NCBI GenBank assembly: GCA_964644465.1
Contig: CAZXVU010000033.1
Coordinates: forward strand, 1 to 19,172
Direction of reading: 5' to 3'
DNA length: 19,172 nucleotides
Source of the DNA: CAZXVU01 sp964644465
GTDB taxonomy: Bacteria; Chlamydiota; Chlamydiia; Chlamydiales; SM23-39
Shown: positions 1 through 5,643 of the stretch, one piece after another
Layout of the letters: every line of letters starts with the position of its first letter
Position numbering within the stretch: the stretch's first letter is position 1
Program-made: the position numbers and the translations under genes
Notes under the pieces: model-generated
Database searches by the model: none
What the model was told of the DNA's origin: nothing
What the model saw: only the letters and a program-made list of their open reading frames with translations

Positions 1-647
1 TCCCACTAAACTGGTTCAATAGTTCTACTAGTGCAAACAATGCATATACATTTGCAAGTCTGGATCTGGATTTAACATTCCAATATGTCGAAGTTCAATC
101 AGGATATGGTTTCGGCAGCAATCGTTATTTTGCTCTGCGTCCCTACATCGCACTGACAAGCTATATCATCGATGGCGATCTGCATGCTCAGTATAACTTC
201 ACTACTCCAGGCGCTGTTTTTGAGATTTCTAAAACCCATGGAAAATGTGAATCTTGGTCGATAGGTCCGAAAACTGGGCTAGATGTTGTTTACCACATCA
301 CAGAAAATTGGGGCATTTTCTCCAATTTCAATATTACGCAACAAATCACTCATATTACAATGACCACCTTAGAAACCGAAGAAGTCCCCGCGACTGGTGC
401 TTCAATTGTATTGCAGAGAGGAAAGCTTACAGAAAATCGCAATATCGGCCTTTTTGGTTTAGAGATCGGACCTACATGGGATGAATGGTTTTGCGATTAC
501 ACGTATCATGTTTATGTAAGGGCTACTTACGGAGCTAGCAACTTGAATGCAGGTGCGAACCTGTCTTTTCTTAGCAATAATGATATTGACCTAGGTATAG
601 GATCAGAAATCCGCGGTTTAAACGTCCGCGCGCTTTTTGAGTTCTAA
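1..647 (+). CDS. MOMP-like outer-membrane beta-barrel protein (5' end outside window)
   Basis: The reading frame is open from base 3 to a TAA at 645-647 and gives about 214 C-terminal residues. They show alternating hydrophobic/polar strands rich in Tyr, Phe, Asn and Gly (for example LDLDLTFQYVEVQSGYGFG and YFALRPYIALTSYIIDGDL) and end in ...ALFEF with a terminal Phe, the usual BAM signal of outer-membrane barrels. This resembles the Legionella-type/MOMP-like porin family that is expanded in Simkania, Waddlia and relatives, so the likely role is an outer-membrane porin or adhesin. The start and signal peptide lie upstream of the window. The stop codon overlaps the stop of the convergent lipid-kinase gene (CTAA, 644-647). 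The barrel assignment is fairly secure; the exact family is inferred from sequence character. Confidence 0.75.
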   Translation, partial: PLNWFNSSTSANNAYTFASLDLDLTFQYVEVQSGYGFGSNRYFALRPYIALTSYIIDGDLHAQYNFTTPGAVFEISKTHGKCESWSIGPKTGLDVVYHITENWGIFSNFNITQQITHITMTTLETEEVPATGASIVLQRGKLTENRNIGLFGLEIGPTWDEWFCDYTYHVYVRATYGASNLNAGANLSFLSNNDIDLGIGSEIRGLNVRALFEF

Positions 648-1561
648 GGAACAAGTATATTCAGAGAACGGGGGAGTACTTCTAGATCCATTTGATCTGG
701 AAATAGAACAGGCTCCCCATCCAAATGGGCTCTTAAGTTTTTTCCCTTAAGAGTGATTTTTTTGCCCCGATATGTTTCGACATAGCGAGATCGATCGAAA
801 TGGCTATGGAACAACTGATAAGCGAGTTTTGGCAGAGAAATCAGAGGGAATTCCTTGAGAATCACGATGTCTAAATAGCCATCATCGATCTTTGCTCTAG
901 GAGCGATTTCGGCATCGCCTCCAAATTGAGAACTGTTGGCAAAAGAAATGAGAAACGCTTCCTTAGATAGGTCTTCTCCATCGATAGAAAGCTCATATTT
1001 TTTAGACTCATATTTGGGCAATTCCGCAAGTGTCAGCAATACGTAGGAAAGAAAGCCTCTCTTCCCATATTCAGCAAAGGCCCAGCCTATTTCGGCATCA
1101 AATCCGATCCCAGCCACTCCTAAGTAATAGCGGTCATTGATTTTGACCGTATCGATCTTTTCTACATGTCCATTCTTGATCACATCTATCGCTTGGTCTA
1201 CATCCATGGAAATCTTCAGATGGCGCGCTAGCCCATTGCCTGATCCAGTGGGGATGATCCCCAATATAGCCTCGCTGCCGATCAAGGCTTGCCCCACTTC
1301 GTTCACTGAGCCATCGCCGCCTACAGCAATCACTATGTCTGCATGGCGTTGAAGGGCGCCTCTTGCGAGCTCGCTGGCATGTTTGGGGCGTTCTGTATAG
1401 AGGATTTCTACTTCAAATGGAGAGAGCTTTTCTTGAAGTCGTTCCACGAGAGCTTTTTTATCGATCCCTCCAGAGATGGGATTGACGATCACGGAAACGC
1501 GCTTCTCAGTGGCAAATCCGGTGGACATTAAGGTTAGAAGAACAACAAGGGAAAGTTTCAT
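644..1561 (-). CDS. DAG-kinase/YegS-family lipid kinase with N-terminal signal peptide
   Basis: This 305-residue protein has the diacylglycerol-kinase catalytic fold: VNPISGG near residues 27-32, the nucleotide-binding GGDGSVNEV at 81-89 and PTGSGNGLARHL at 104-115. A C-terminal beta domain ends in AHLDGEPV, as in YegS, DgkB and sphingosine-kinase-like enzymes. The family phosphorylates the hydroxyl of diacylglycerol or related lipids using ATP. The ATG at 1561-1559 was chosen because it overlaps the TGA of the upstream ridA-like gene (ATGA), which suggests translational coupling, and because it opens a signal peptide (MKLSLVVLLTLMSTGFA, residues 1-17). The longer frame from 1582 would hide that signal inside the protein. 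A Sec signal is odd for an ATP-dependent cytosolic enzyme; secretion towards the host or inner-membrane tethering are possible readings. Confidence 0.85.
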   Translation of the reverse strand: MKLSLVVLLTLMSTGFATEKRVSVIVNPISGGIDKKALVERLQEKLSPFEVEILYTERPKHASELARGALQRHADIVIAVGGDGSVNEVGQALIGSEAILGIIPTGSGNGLARHLKISMDVDQAIDVIKNGHVEKIDTVKINDRYYLGVAGIGFDAEIGWAFAEYGKRGFLSYVLLTLAELPKYESKKYELSIDGEDLSKEAFLISFANSSQFGGDAEIAPRAKIDDGYLDIVILKEFPLISLPKLAYQLFHSHFDRSRYVETYRGKKITLKGKNLRAHLDGEPVLFPDQMDLEVLPRSLNILVP

Positions 1562-2031
1562 CGGCGCAATTGGGCTATACATTCAATTTCAATGCGGGAT
1601 CCAAGAGGTAGAGCAGCAACTCCGATTGTAGATCGAGCGGGAAGGATCTCATTGCCTCTTAAGATTCTTGAGTAGGCCCGGTTCATTTCTGCAAAGTCCT
1701 TAATATCCGTCAGCATCACAGTCGTTTTTACAATGTCATTCAGGCTTAGGCCCTCGTTTGCTAACACAGTCCTAATATTCACAAAGATTTGGTGGGTTAG
1801 TTCCTCGATCGTCCCTTCTTTAAGCTTCCCCGTTGCGGGATCTATTGGCAGAGTCCCAGAAATATAGGCTGTGTCTCCCAGGATCCTAATGGGAGAAAAG
1901 GGAAGTTTAAGGACGCCCGGTTTTGGATTGGGGGAGAGATCGTATTTGCGATTGTCTGAGTCTGCAAATCCCATCAAAGAGGTGAGGATAGCGAGGGCAA
2001 AAGTGGCATTGAAAAAAATCTTATTTCTCAT
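1558..2031 (-). CDS. RidA/YjgF-family protein with N-terminal signal peptide
   Basis: The 157-residue protein has a complete RidA domain from about residue 35. It contains YISGTLPIDP near 56-65, the family signature PARSTIGVAALPLGSRIEIE at 131-150, Arg133 at the carboxylate-binding position and Glu150. RidA enzymes hydrolyse enamines/imines such as 2-aminoacrylate released by PLP enzymes. Family members are usually about 125-130 residues; here the extra N-terminus (residues 1-23, hydrophobic core FALAILTSLMGFA) looks like a Sec signal peptide. The ATG at 2031 has an AGGAGA ribosome site (2037-2042) about six bases upstream. The gene is the first of a two-gene operon with the lipid kinase and lies close to an aminotransferase and its regulator. 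The enzymatic activity is predicted; the compartment is the uncertain part. Confidence 0.88.
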   Translation of the reverse strand: MRNKIFFNATFALAILTSLMGFADSDNRKYDLSPNPKPGVLKLPFSPIRILGDTAYISGTLPIDPATGKLKEGTIEELTHQIFVNIRTVLANEGLSLNDIVKTTVMLTDIKDFAEMNRAYSRILRGNEILPARSTIGVAALPLGSRIEIECIAQLRR

Positions 2032-2036
2032 TTTTT

Positions 2037-2042
2037 TCTCCT
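2037..2042 (-). promoter_or_regulatory. Ribosome binding site of the ridA-like gene
   Basis: On the minus strand this reads AGGAGA, five bases before the ATG at 2031. It fixes the start and so supports the signal peptide as translated. Confidence 0.7.
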
Positions 2043-2105
2043 ATGAATCCATTATTTATGCCTTTTTACGAATTATCCTGCTAGTCAATCTTCCCAGAAG
2101 AATGT

Positions 2106-2134
2106 TTGACAAATAATAGTGTAATATTTAGCTA
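2106..2134 (+). promoter_or_regulatory. Possible sigma-70 promoter of the small membrane-protein genes
   Basis: A perfect TTGACA (2106-2111) is followed after 17 bases by TAGCTA (2129-2134). The -10 match is poor (2 of 6), so only the -35 half is convincing. It lies about 30 bases before the AGAGGTG ribosome site of the 26-residue ORF. Confidence 0.35.
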
Positions 2135-2161
2135 AGAGATAATAACAACTAGAGGTGTTTC

Positions 2162-2242
2162 ATGTTAAAACCATTGATTTTATGGCTTTTAGGAGTTCCC
2201 ATTGTGGTAATTATCCTCTTGAAAATCTTTGGTATTATTTAA
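2162..2242 (+). CDS. 26-residue hydrophobic peptide, single membrane segment
   Basis: An ATG at 2162 is preceded by a good ribosome site, AGAGGTG (2151-2157), at normal spacing. It opens a 26-residue frame (MLKPLILWLLGVPIVVIILL then KIFGII) ending in TAA at 2240-2242. Nearly the whole peptide is one transmembrane helix with Lys near the start and at residue 21. Its stop lies 17 bases before the ATG of the next small membrane-protein gene, so the two look bicistronic. I do not recognise a named family. The ribosome site and clean hydrophobicity support a real gene; the length leaves doubt. Confidence 0.5.
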   Translation: MLKPLILWLLGVPIVVIILLKIFGII

Positions 2243-2259
2243 AATTCGAGGAAGGGAAG

Positions 2260-2607
2260 ATGAATCCGATTTTCAAATTAGTTGCGGGAATATTGTTAGT
2301 CCTTATTGGCGTGATTATGATTTTCTTTTCTAGAGACATAGCTCGGCAAATCGAAGAGGGAAGGGAACAAGTCAATGCCGGACAAAGTCGAGTCGACTCA
2401 GGCAACGCTCTTTTCTCGGTCCATCCCTATACAAAGCAAGTGGGACAACAATTTACTAGAGGCGCCCAGCAGAAGATAGACGCTGGAAACGAACAAATTG
2501 CTTACTATAGCCAATTCGTCAGCCCTCTCCAAATTGGAGGGATCGTCATTCTCCTTCTAGGAGTGGCATTTGTGTTCTTTGCTAGAAACCTTTTTTGGAA
2601 ATGGTAG
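2260..2607 (+). CDS. Small two-TM membrane protein with polar helical loop, function unknown
   Basis: This 115-residue protein starts at the ATG at 2260, chosen because GAGGAAGGGAAG lies just before it; the longer frame from 2155 adds a non-hydrophobic tail and collides with the 26-residue ORF. Residues about 6-23 (KLVAGILLVLIGVIMIFF) and 88-107 (IGGIVILLLGVAFVFFARN) are membrane helices. Between them is a polar loop with two similar helical stretches, EEGREQVNAGQSRVDSG and RGAQQKIDAGNEQIA, which look like an internal repeat with coiled-coil character. Positive charges near the ends suggest a hairpin with the loop outside. The last 26 bases overlap the convergent aminotransferase gene. No named family recognised. 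Confidence 0.7.
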   Translation: MNPIFKLVAGILLVLIGVIMIFFSRDIARQIEEGREQVNAGQSRVDSGNALFSVHPYTKQVGQQFTRGAQQKIDAGNEQIAYYSQFVSPLQIGGIVILLLGVAFVFFARNLFWKW

Positions 2608-3757
2608 TTTTTAACTTTTTCCCAAGCCCGATGAGACGTTCTTGGGTTTCATTTGAAAAGACAAAGCGGACATACTTGGCTGCCTTTTCCCCCCAGCCAG
2701 TCATAGGCGTAACGGCGATTTTTGCCTCTTTGAAGAGTTTTTCAACGATCTCAGAAGCCGACATACCCAGCGCCTCCGCATCCAATAAGAGGGACCATCC
2801 TCCATGAGGAGGAATTACAGGCAGCCCTTCTAGTTCCTGAAGAAGGACATTCCGTCTTTGTTCCCATATAGAAATGGCAGCTTTCAACCCATCATCAGAG
2901 GCATTGAGCGCTGCTGTAGCTCCAGACATAGCGATCCCAGTTTGGCAGACAACATTTGAGATGCTCACCAGGCCGATATCATTCATAATACTTTGAGGGC
3001 CCACGACCCAGCCTACGCGCCAGCCGATCATTCTCAATTCTTTCGTGACAGCACCAACTGTGATGGTACGCTCTTTCATGCCAGGGAGTGAGGCGGGATG
3101 AATCACCGCTCGGCCGTCATAAAGAATTCTCTCCATGGCTGCATCATAAAGGAGCCAGGCATCGATTTTGATGGCTACGCGTGCAACAGCTTCCCATTCA
3201 GACTGAGTCAGCACATGACCCGAAGGCATCCCTGGACTCATGACGATCATCCGCGTTCGGGGCGAAGCTGCTTTTTCCAGCGCGCCGATATCTAAGCGCC
3301 ATCCATTGGGCGAGGGGATCAATGGTACAAATACAGGAATGCCTCCGGCAATGCGGATCCGGTTGATAATGCCTGCATAGACTGGATCGGTCACAATGAC
3401 TTCATCGCCGGGTTCAATGGTGGCCAGCAAACAATTTAAAATGCCCGACATCCCGCCAGCGGTAATGATGCATTCCGAGCGCCAGTCATATACCTGGCCG
3501 CTGACCCGTTCCACCCGTTTAACCGCGGCTTTCCTCAAATCGTCTTGTCCAAAAAAGGGGAGGTAGCTGTTATTTTCATCAGCGCCGATCGCGTTGCGGG
3601 TGGCTGTAATCGCAATCGATGGAGGAGGAATGTCCGTGTCTAGGTTTTCCAGGCGCAGCATTTCTGGGTCTCGTACTGCGTCGGCTGCATCGGCTCTATG
3701 GTTCACGCCAATTCCGGGTACTTTAGCAAGTCTTGATACTTTTGATAGTCTGGGCAT
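2582..3757 (-). CDS. PLP-dependent class I/II (fold type I) aminotransferase
   Basis: The 391-residue protein has fold-type-I aminotransferase landmarks in order: SECIITAGGMSGILNCLLAT (PLP phosphate region), DEVIVTDPVYAG, MSPGMPSGHVLT in place of the usual NPxNPTG, LLYDAAMERILYDGR with the cofactor-binding Asp, and GAVTKELRMIGWRVGW, whose Lys should form the Schiff base and whose Arg should bind substrate carboxylate. It probably transaminates an amino acid with 2-oxoglutarate or pyruvate; the substrate cannot be read from sequence. The ATG at 3757 has AGGAGA (3763-3768) at ideal spacing, so the 44 extra residues of the longer frame are not used. It is divergent from a YheO-type regulator that probably controls it, and RidA encoded nearby would clear reactive imines. 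Confidence 0.88.
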   Translation of the reverse strand: MPRLSKVSRLAKVPGIGVNHRADAADAVRDPEMLRLENLDTDIPPPSIAITATRNAIGADENNSYLPFFGQDDLRKAAVKRVERVSGQVYDWRSECIITAGGMSGILNCLLATIEPGDEVIVTDPVYAGIINRIRIAGGIPVFVPLIPSPNGWRLDIGALEKAASPRTRMIVMSPGMPSGHVLTQSEWEAVARVAIKIDAWLLYDAAMERILYDGRAVIHPASLPGMKERTITVGAVTKELRMIGWRVGWVVGPQSIMNDIGLVSISNVVCQTGIAMSGATAALNASDDGLKAAISIWEQRRNVLLQELEGLPVIPPHGGWSLLLDAEALGMSASEIVEKLFKEAKIAVTPMTGWGEKAAKYVRFVFSNETQERLIGLGKKLKTTISKKGF

Positions 3758-3762
3758 GGACT

Positions 3763-3768
3763 TCTCCT
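3763..3768 (-). promoter_or_regulatory. Ribosome binding site of the aminotransferase
   Basis: AGGAGA on the minus strand, five bases before the ATG at 3757. It sets the start of the gene well inside the longer open frame. Confidence 0.7.
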
Positions 3769-3790
3769 TTTGAAAGAGAATAGATTGCCC

Positions 3791-3820
3791 TGGACAATCA
3801 ATTTTGTCAATTTGTATAAT
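3791..3820 (+). promoter_or_regulatory. Sigma-70 promoter of the PAS-HTH regulator, overlapping the opposing promoter
   Basis: TGGACA (3791-3796, 5 of 6) and a perfect TATAAT (3815-3820) are separated by 18 bases, which would start transcription around 3827, about 20 bases before the regulator ATG. On the opposite strand TTGACA (3810-3805) is a candidate -35 for the aminotransferase. Three copies of the pentamer TTGTC/GACAA in alternating orientation (3793-3797, 3804-3808, 3824-3828) lie across both promoters and could be the operator. Confidence 0.6.
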
Positions 3821-3845
3821 ATCGACAATTTGTAAAAGGAAATGT

Positions 3846-4466
3846 ATGCAGTTTATCGATCTCTGGAAACAATACGAGCCCCTGATCAAAGCAGTTGTGG
3901 AACTTTTCCACCCTTTCGTGGAAGCCGCCGTCCATGATCTTGAACAGGGAAAATTGGTTGCGATTTACCACAATATTTCACAGCGGCAGATAGGCGAGCC
4001 TTCTCCTCTCAAGGATTTGAAAGTAGACATTCAAGATTTCCCTCCCTATTTTGCTCCCTACTACAAACAAAATTGGGATGGGCGTCCTCTGAAATGCACT
4101 TCGATCACTCTCAGGAATGAAAATGGGGTTCCTGTAGGCCTTATCTGCATCAATGTGGATGTTTCTTCATTTCAAGAAGGGCATCGGCTCTTAGAGGCGT
4201 TTTTGAAAACCAAAATCGAGGCGGAAAATCCGATAGAGATCTTTGGCAAGCAATGCGAGACTCAAGCAGCTATATTCATCCAAGAATATTTAGAGGAAAA
4301 ACATCTCTCTTTGCATCATATCAATCGAGATCAAAAAAAAGAGCTTGTCCAATACCTTTATCGGAAGGGAATTTTCAATTTTAAAAATGCAGCCCCGTTC
4401 ATTGCAGAAAAAATAAACACTTCCCGCGCTACCGTGTACAATTACATCAAGCAGATTGGAAGTTAA
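3846..4466 (+). CDS. YheO/DauR-type PAS-HTH transcriptional regulator
   Basis: The 206-residue protein fits the YheO-like architecture: an N-terminal PAS-like sensor domain (about residues 1-115, including KDFPPYF-like and NENGVPVGLICINVDVSSF segments) and a C-terminal HTH_22 domain (about 140-206) ending in INTSRATVYNYIKQIGS, a typical recognition helix. Family members such as DauR regulate amino-acid catabolic genes and often sit beside PLP enzymes and RidA genes. The ATG at 3846 follows AAGGA (3836-3840); the longer frame from 3804 is rejected because it starts inside the promoter. It is divergent from the aminotransferase and probably regulates it. A repeat remnant begins three bases after its stop codon. 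Confidence 0.87.
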   Translation: MQFIDLWKQYEPLIKAVVELFHPFVEAAVHDLEQGKLVAIYHNISQRQIGEPSPLKDLKVDIQDFPPYFAPYYKQNWDGRPLKCTSITLRNENGVPVGLICINVDVSSFQEGHRLLEAFLKTKIEAENPIEIFGKQCETQAAIFIQEYLEEKHLSLHHINRDQKKELVQYLYRKGIFNFKNAAPFIAEKINTSRATVYNYIKQIGS

Positions 4467-4468
4467 AG

Positions 4469-4641
4469 AGGATCAGGCAGGGGCACGAAAAAATGGATCT
4501 AAAATCTTGGGAGCGATACATCCATTGATTTCTCAGCATTTTAAATGATTTGAAGGATGTAATGATATGAAGGATAAAATTTTTTTGTTAAAATATTCTC
4601 AATTTTTTTCATCCTTCATATCGTTATATCGTTATATCGTT
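4469..4641. repeat. Intergenic repeat cluster: GGAT-phased units, inverted repeat and ATATCGTT tandem array
   Basis: This convergent gap is filled with short repeats. AGGATCAGGCAGG (4469-4481) is an exact 13-base match to 9611-9623. GATTTGAAGGAT (4547-4558) and GATATGAAGGATAAAAT (4564-4580) align with the second locus at 9604-9639, differing mainly by A/C in the TGMAGGAT core. GATATGAAGGAT (4564-4575) has a perfect inverted partner, ATCCTTCATATC (4611-4622), and the pairing extends to 15 bases with one mismatch. The right arm runs into three perfect tandem copies of ATATCGTT (4618-4641). A large hairpin could also end transcription from both sides, but no clean T-run follows it. No gene is visible here. 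Confidence 0.8.
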
Positions 4642-4666
4642 GATTGTGTTTGTGAGAACGATCGCG

Positions 4667-5014
4667 TTACATCTTCATTCCAGGCATCATCCGATTGTTC
4701 AGATCATACATAATCCATATTGATCCGAGAGCAATAATGAGGAGAACCATCACCATGAAGAGGAAGATCATCGTCTCCCAGCGGGGATGGCCTTCTTTTC
4801 CTAGATGCAAGAAATAAAGCAATTGGAAGATCGCCTGTGTCAGCGCGAGTCCGATAATCGTGAAAATTAAGACATCTCCTGAAAGGATCTGTGTGATGAC
4901 AAGGAGAAATGAAATGGCTGTCAAAACGAGGGAAGCTGTGAATCCGATCGCATAGGACTTGTAGGTTCCATGCCACTCTTTTTGGATCTCTTTTAAACTC
5001 AGTTCTTCGCTCAC
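4667..5014 (-). CDS. cyoD: Cytochrome bo quinol oxidase subunit IV
   Basis: The 115-residue protein has three membrane helices and the CyoD pattern YKSYAIGFTASLVLTAISF, FQLLYFLHLG and a C-terminal GSIWIMYDLNNRMMPGM, close to the E. coli ending GSxWIMxHLNxNMM. The subunit aids assembly and stability of the oxidase at the inner membrane. The start is taken as GTG at 5014-5012 because it overlaps the TGA of cyoC (GTGA), has GGAG seven bases upstream and gives a length near the 109 residues of E. coli CyoD. The longer ATG frame from 5059 would run 49 bases into cyoC. It is the last gene of the cyoABCD operon. Confidence 0.92.
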   Translation of the reverse strand: MSEELSLKEIQKEWHGTYKSYAIGFTASLVLTAISFLLVITQILSGDVLIFTIIGLALTQAIFQLLYFLHLGKEGHPRWETMIFLFMVMVLLIIALGSIWIMYDLNNRMMPGMKM

Positions 5015-5643
5015 AAAATCACTCCAATTAAGTAGACGAATGTAAAAATGAATATCCAAACTAGGTCTAAGAAGTGCCAGAACATGCTAAAGCAAGCAAG
5101 CCTTCTAAAGGTATGTACAGTGATTCCAAACAAGTGTATTTGGACCATCATCACGAGCATCCATAACAATCCGACAGAGACGTGGAATCCATGCGTCCCC
5201 ACCAGAGTAAAGAAGGAAGATAGGAAGGCAGATCTTCTCCAGCTATTTCCTTCATGGACCAGATGGGTGAACTCAGTCACCTCGGTCACAACGAAGGAGG
5301 CTCCCAATAAAAAGGAGACGATGAGCCAGGGGATGATTCTTTTTCTCTGATTCCGCAGGGCCGACAGCATCGCAAAACCGCATGTCACGCTGCTGAATAA
5401 CAAGACCATTGTTTCGGCAAAGGTTGTTTTTAGATCGAATATCTCTTGCGAGGATGGGCCTCCAAAGGTGCTATTATGCAAGACTGCGTAAGCTGTAAAG
5501 AGACTGGTGAATAAAATGCAGTCGGTCATCAGATAGATCCAAAAACCTAAAATGTTTTTGGAAAACATATCTTGGTGAGGATCGGGAGTGCTCAAATCTG
5601 GATGAGCTTCGCGGGTATGATGAATGGTCAATGATTCGTCCAT
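5011..5643 (-). CDS. cyoC: Cytochrome bo quinol oxidase subunit III
   Basis: The 210-residue protein (E. coli CyoC 204) has a short polar N-terminus and five membrane helices of the COX3 family. Landmarks are LGFWIYLMTDCILFTSLFTAY, the TLVGTHGFHVSVGLLWM stretch and the C-terminal ACFSMFWHFLDLVWIFIFT. It packs against subunit I and is thought to support proton uptake and lipid binding. Its ATG overlaps the TAA of cyoB by one base (TAATG), which indicates coupled translation. Confidence 0.95.
   Translation of the reverse strand: MDESLTIHHTREAHPDLSTPDPHQDMFSKNILGFWIYLMTDCILFTSLFTAYAVLHNSTFGGPSSQEIFDLKTTFAETMVLLFSSVTCGFAMLSALRNQRKRIIPWLIVSFLLGASFVVTEVTEFTHLVHEGNSWRRSAFLSSFFTLVGTHGFHVSVGLLWMLVMMVQIHLFGITVHTFRRLACFSMFWHFLDLVWIFIFTFVYLIGVIL

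Noticed and set aside
254..484. Overlapping plus-strand frame at the left edge
   Set aside because: It lies in another frame of the MOMP-like gene and shows no protein-like composition.
360..647. Separate 95-residue gene starting at the internal ATG
   Set aside because: The same frame is open to the left edge with barrel-like sequence, so this is the C-terminus of the MOMP-like gene.
4469..4641. CRISPR array
   Set aside because: Repeats are 8-17 bases without regular unique spacers, and no cas genes are nearby.
4467..4666. tRNA or small RNA gene in the convergent gap
   Set aside because: The inverted repeat and tandem units explain the structure; no cloverleaf, CCA end or promoter was found.
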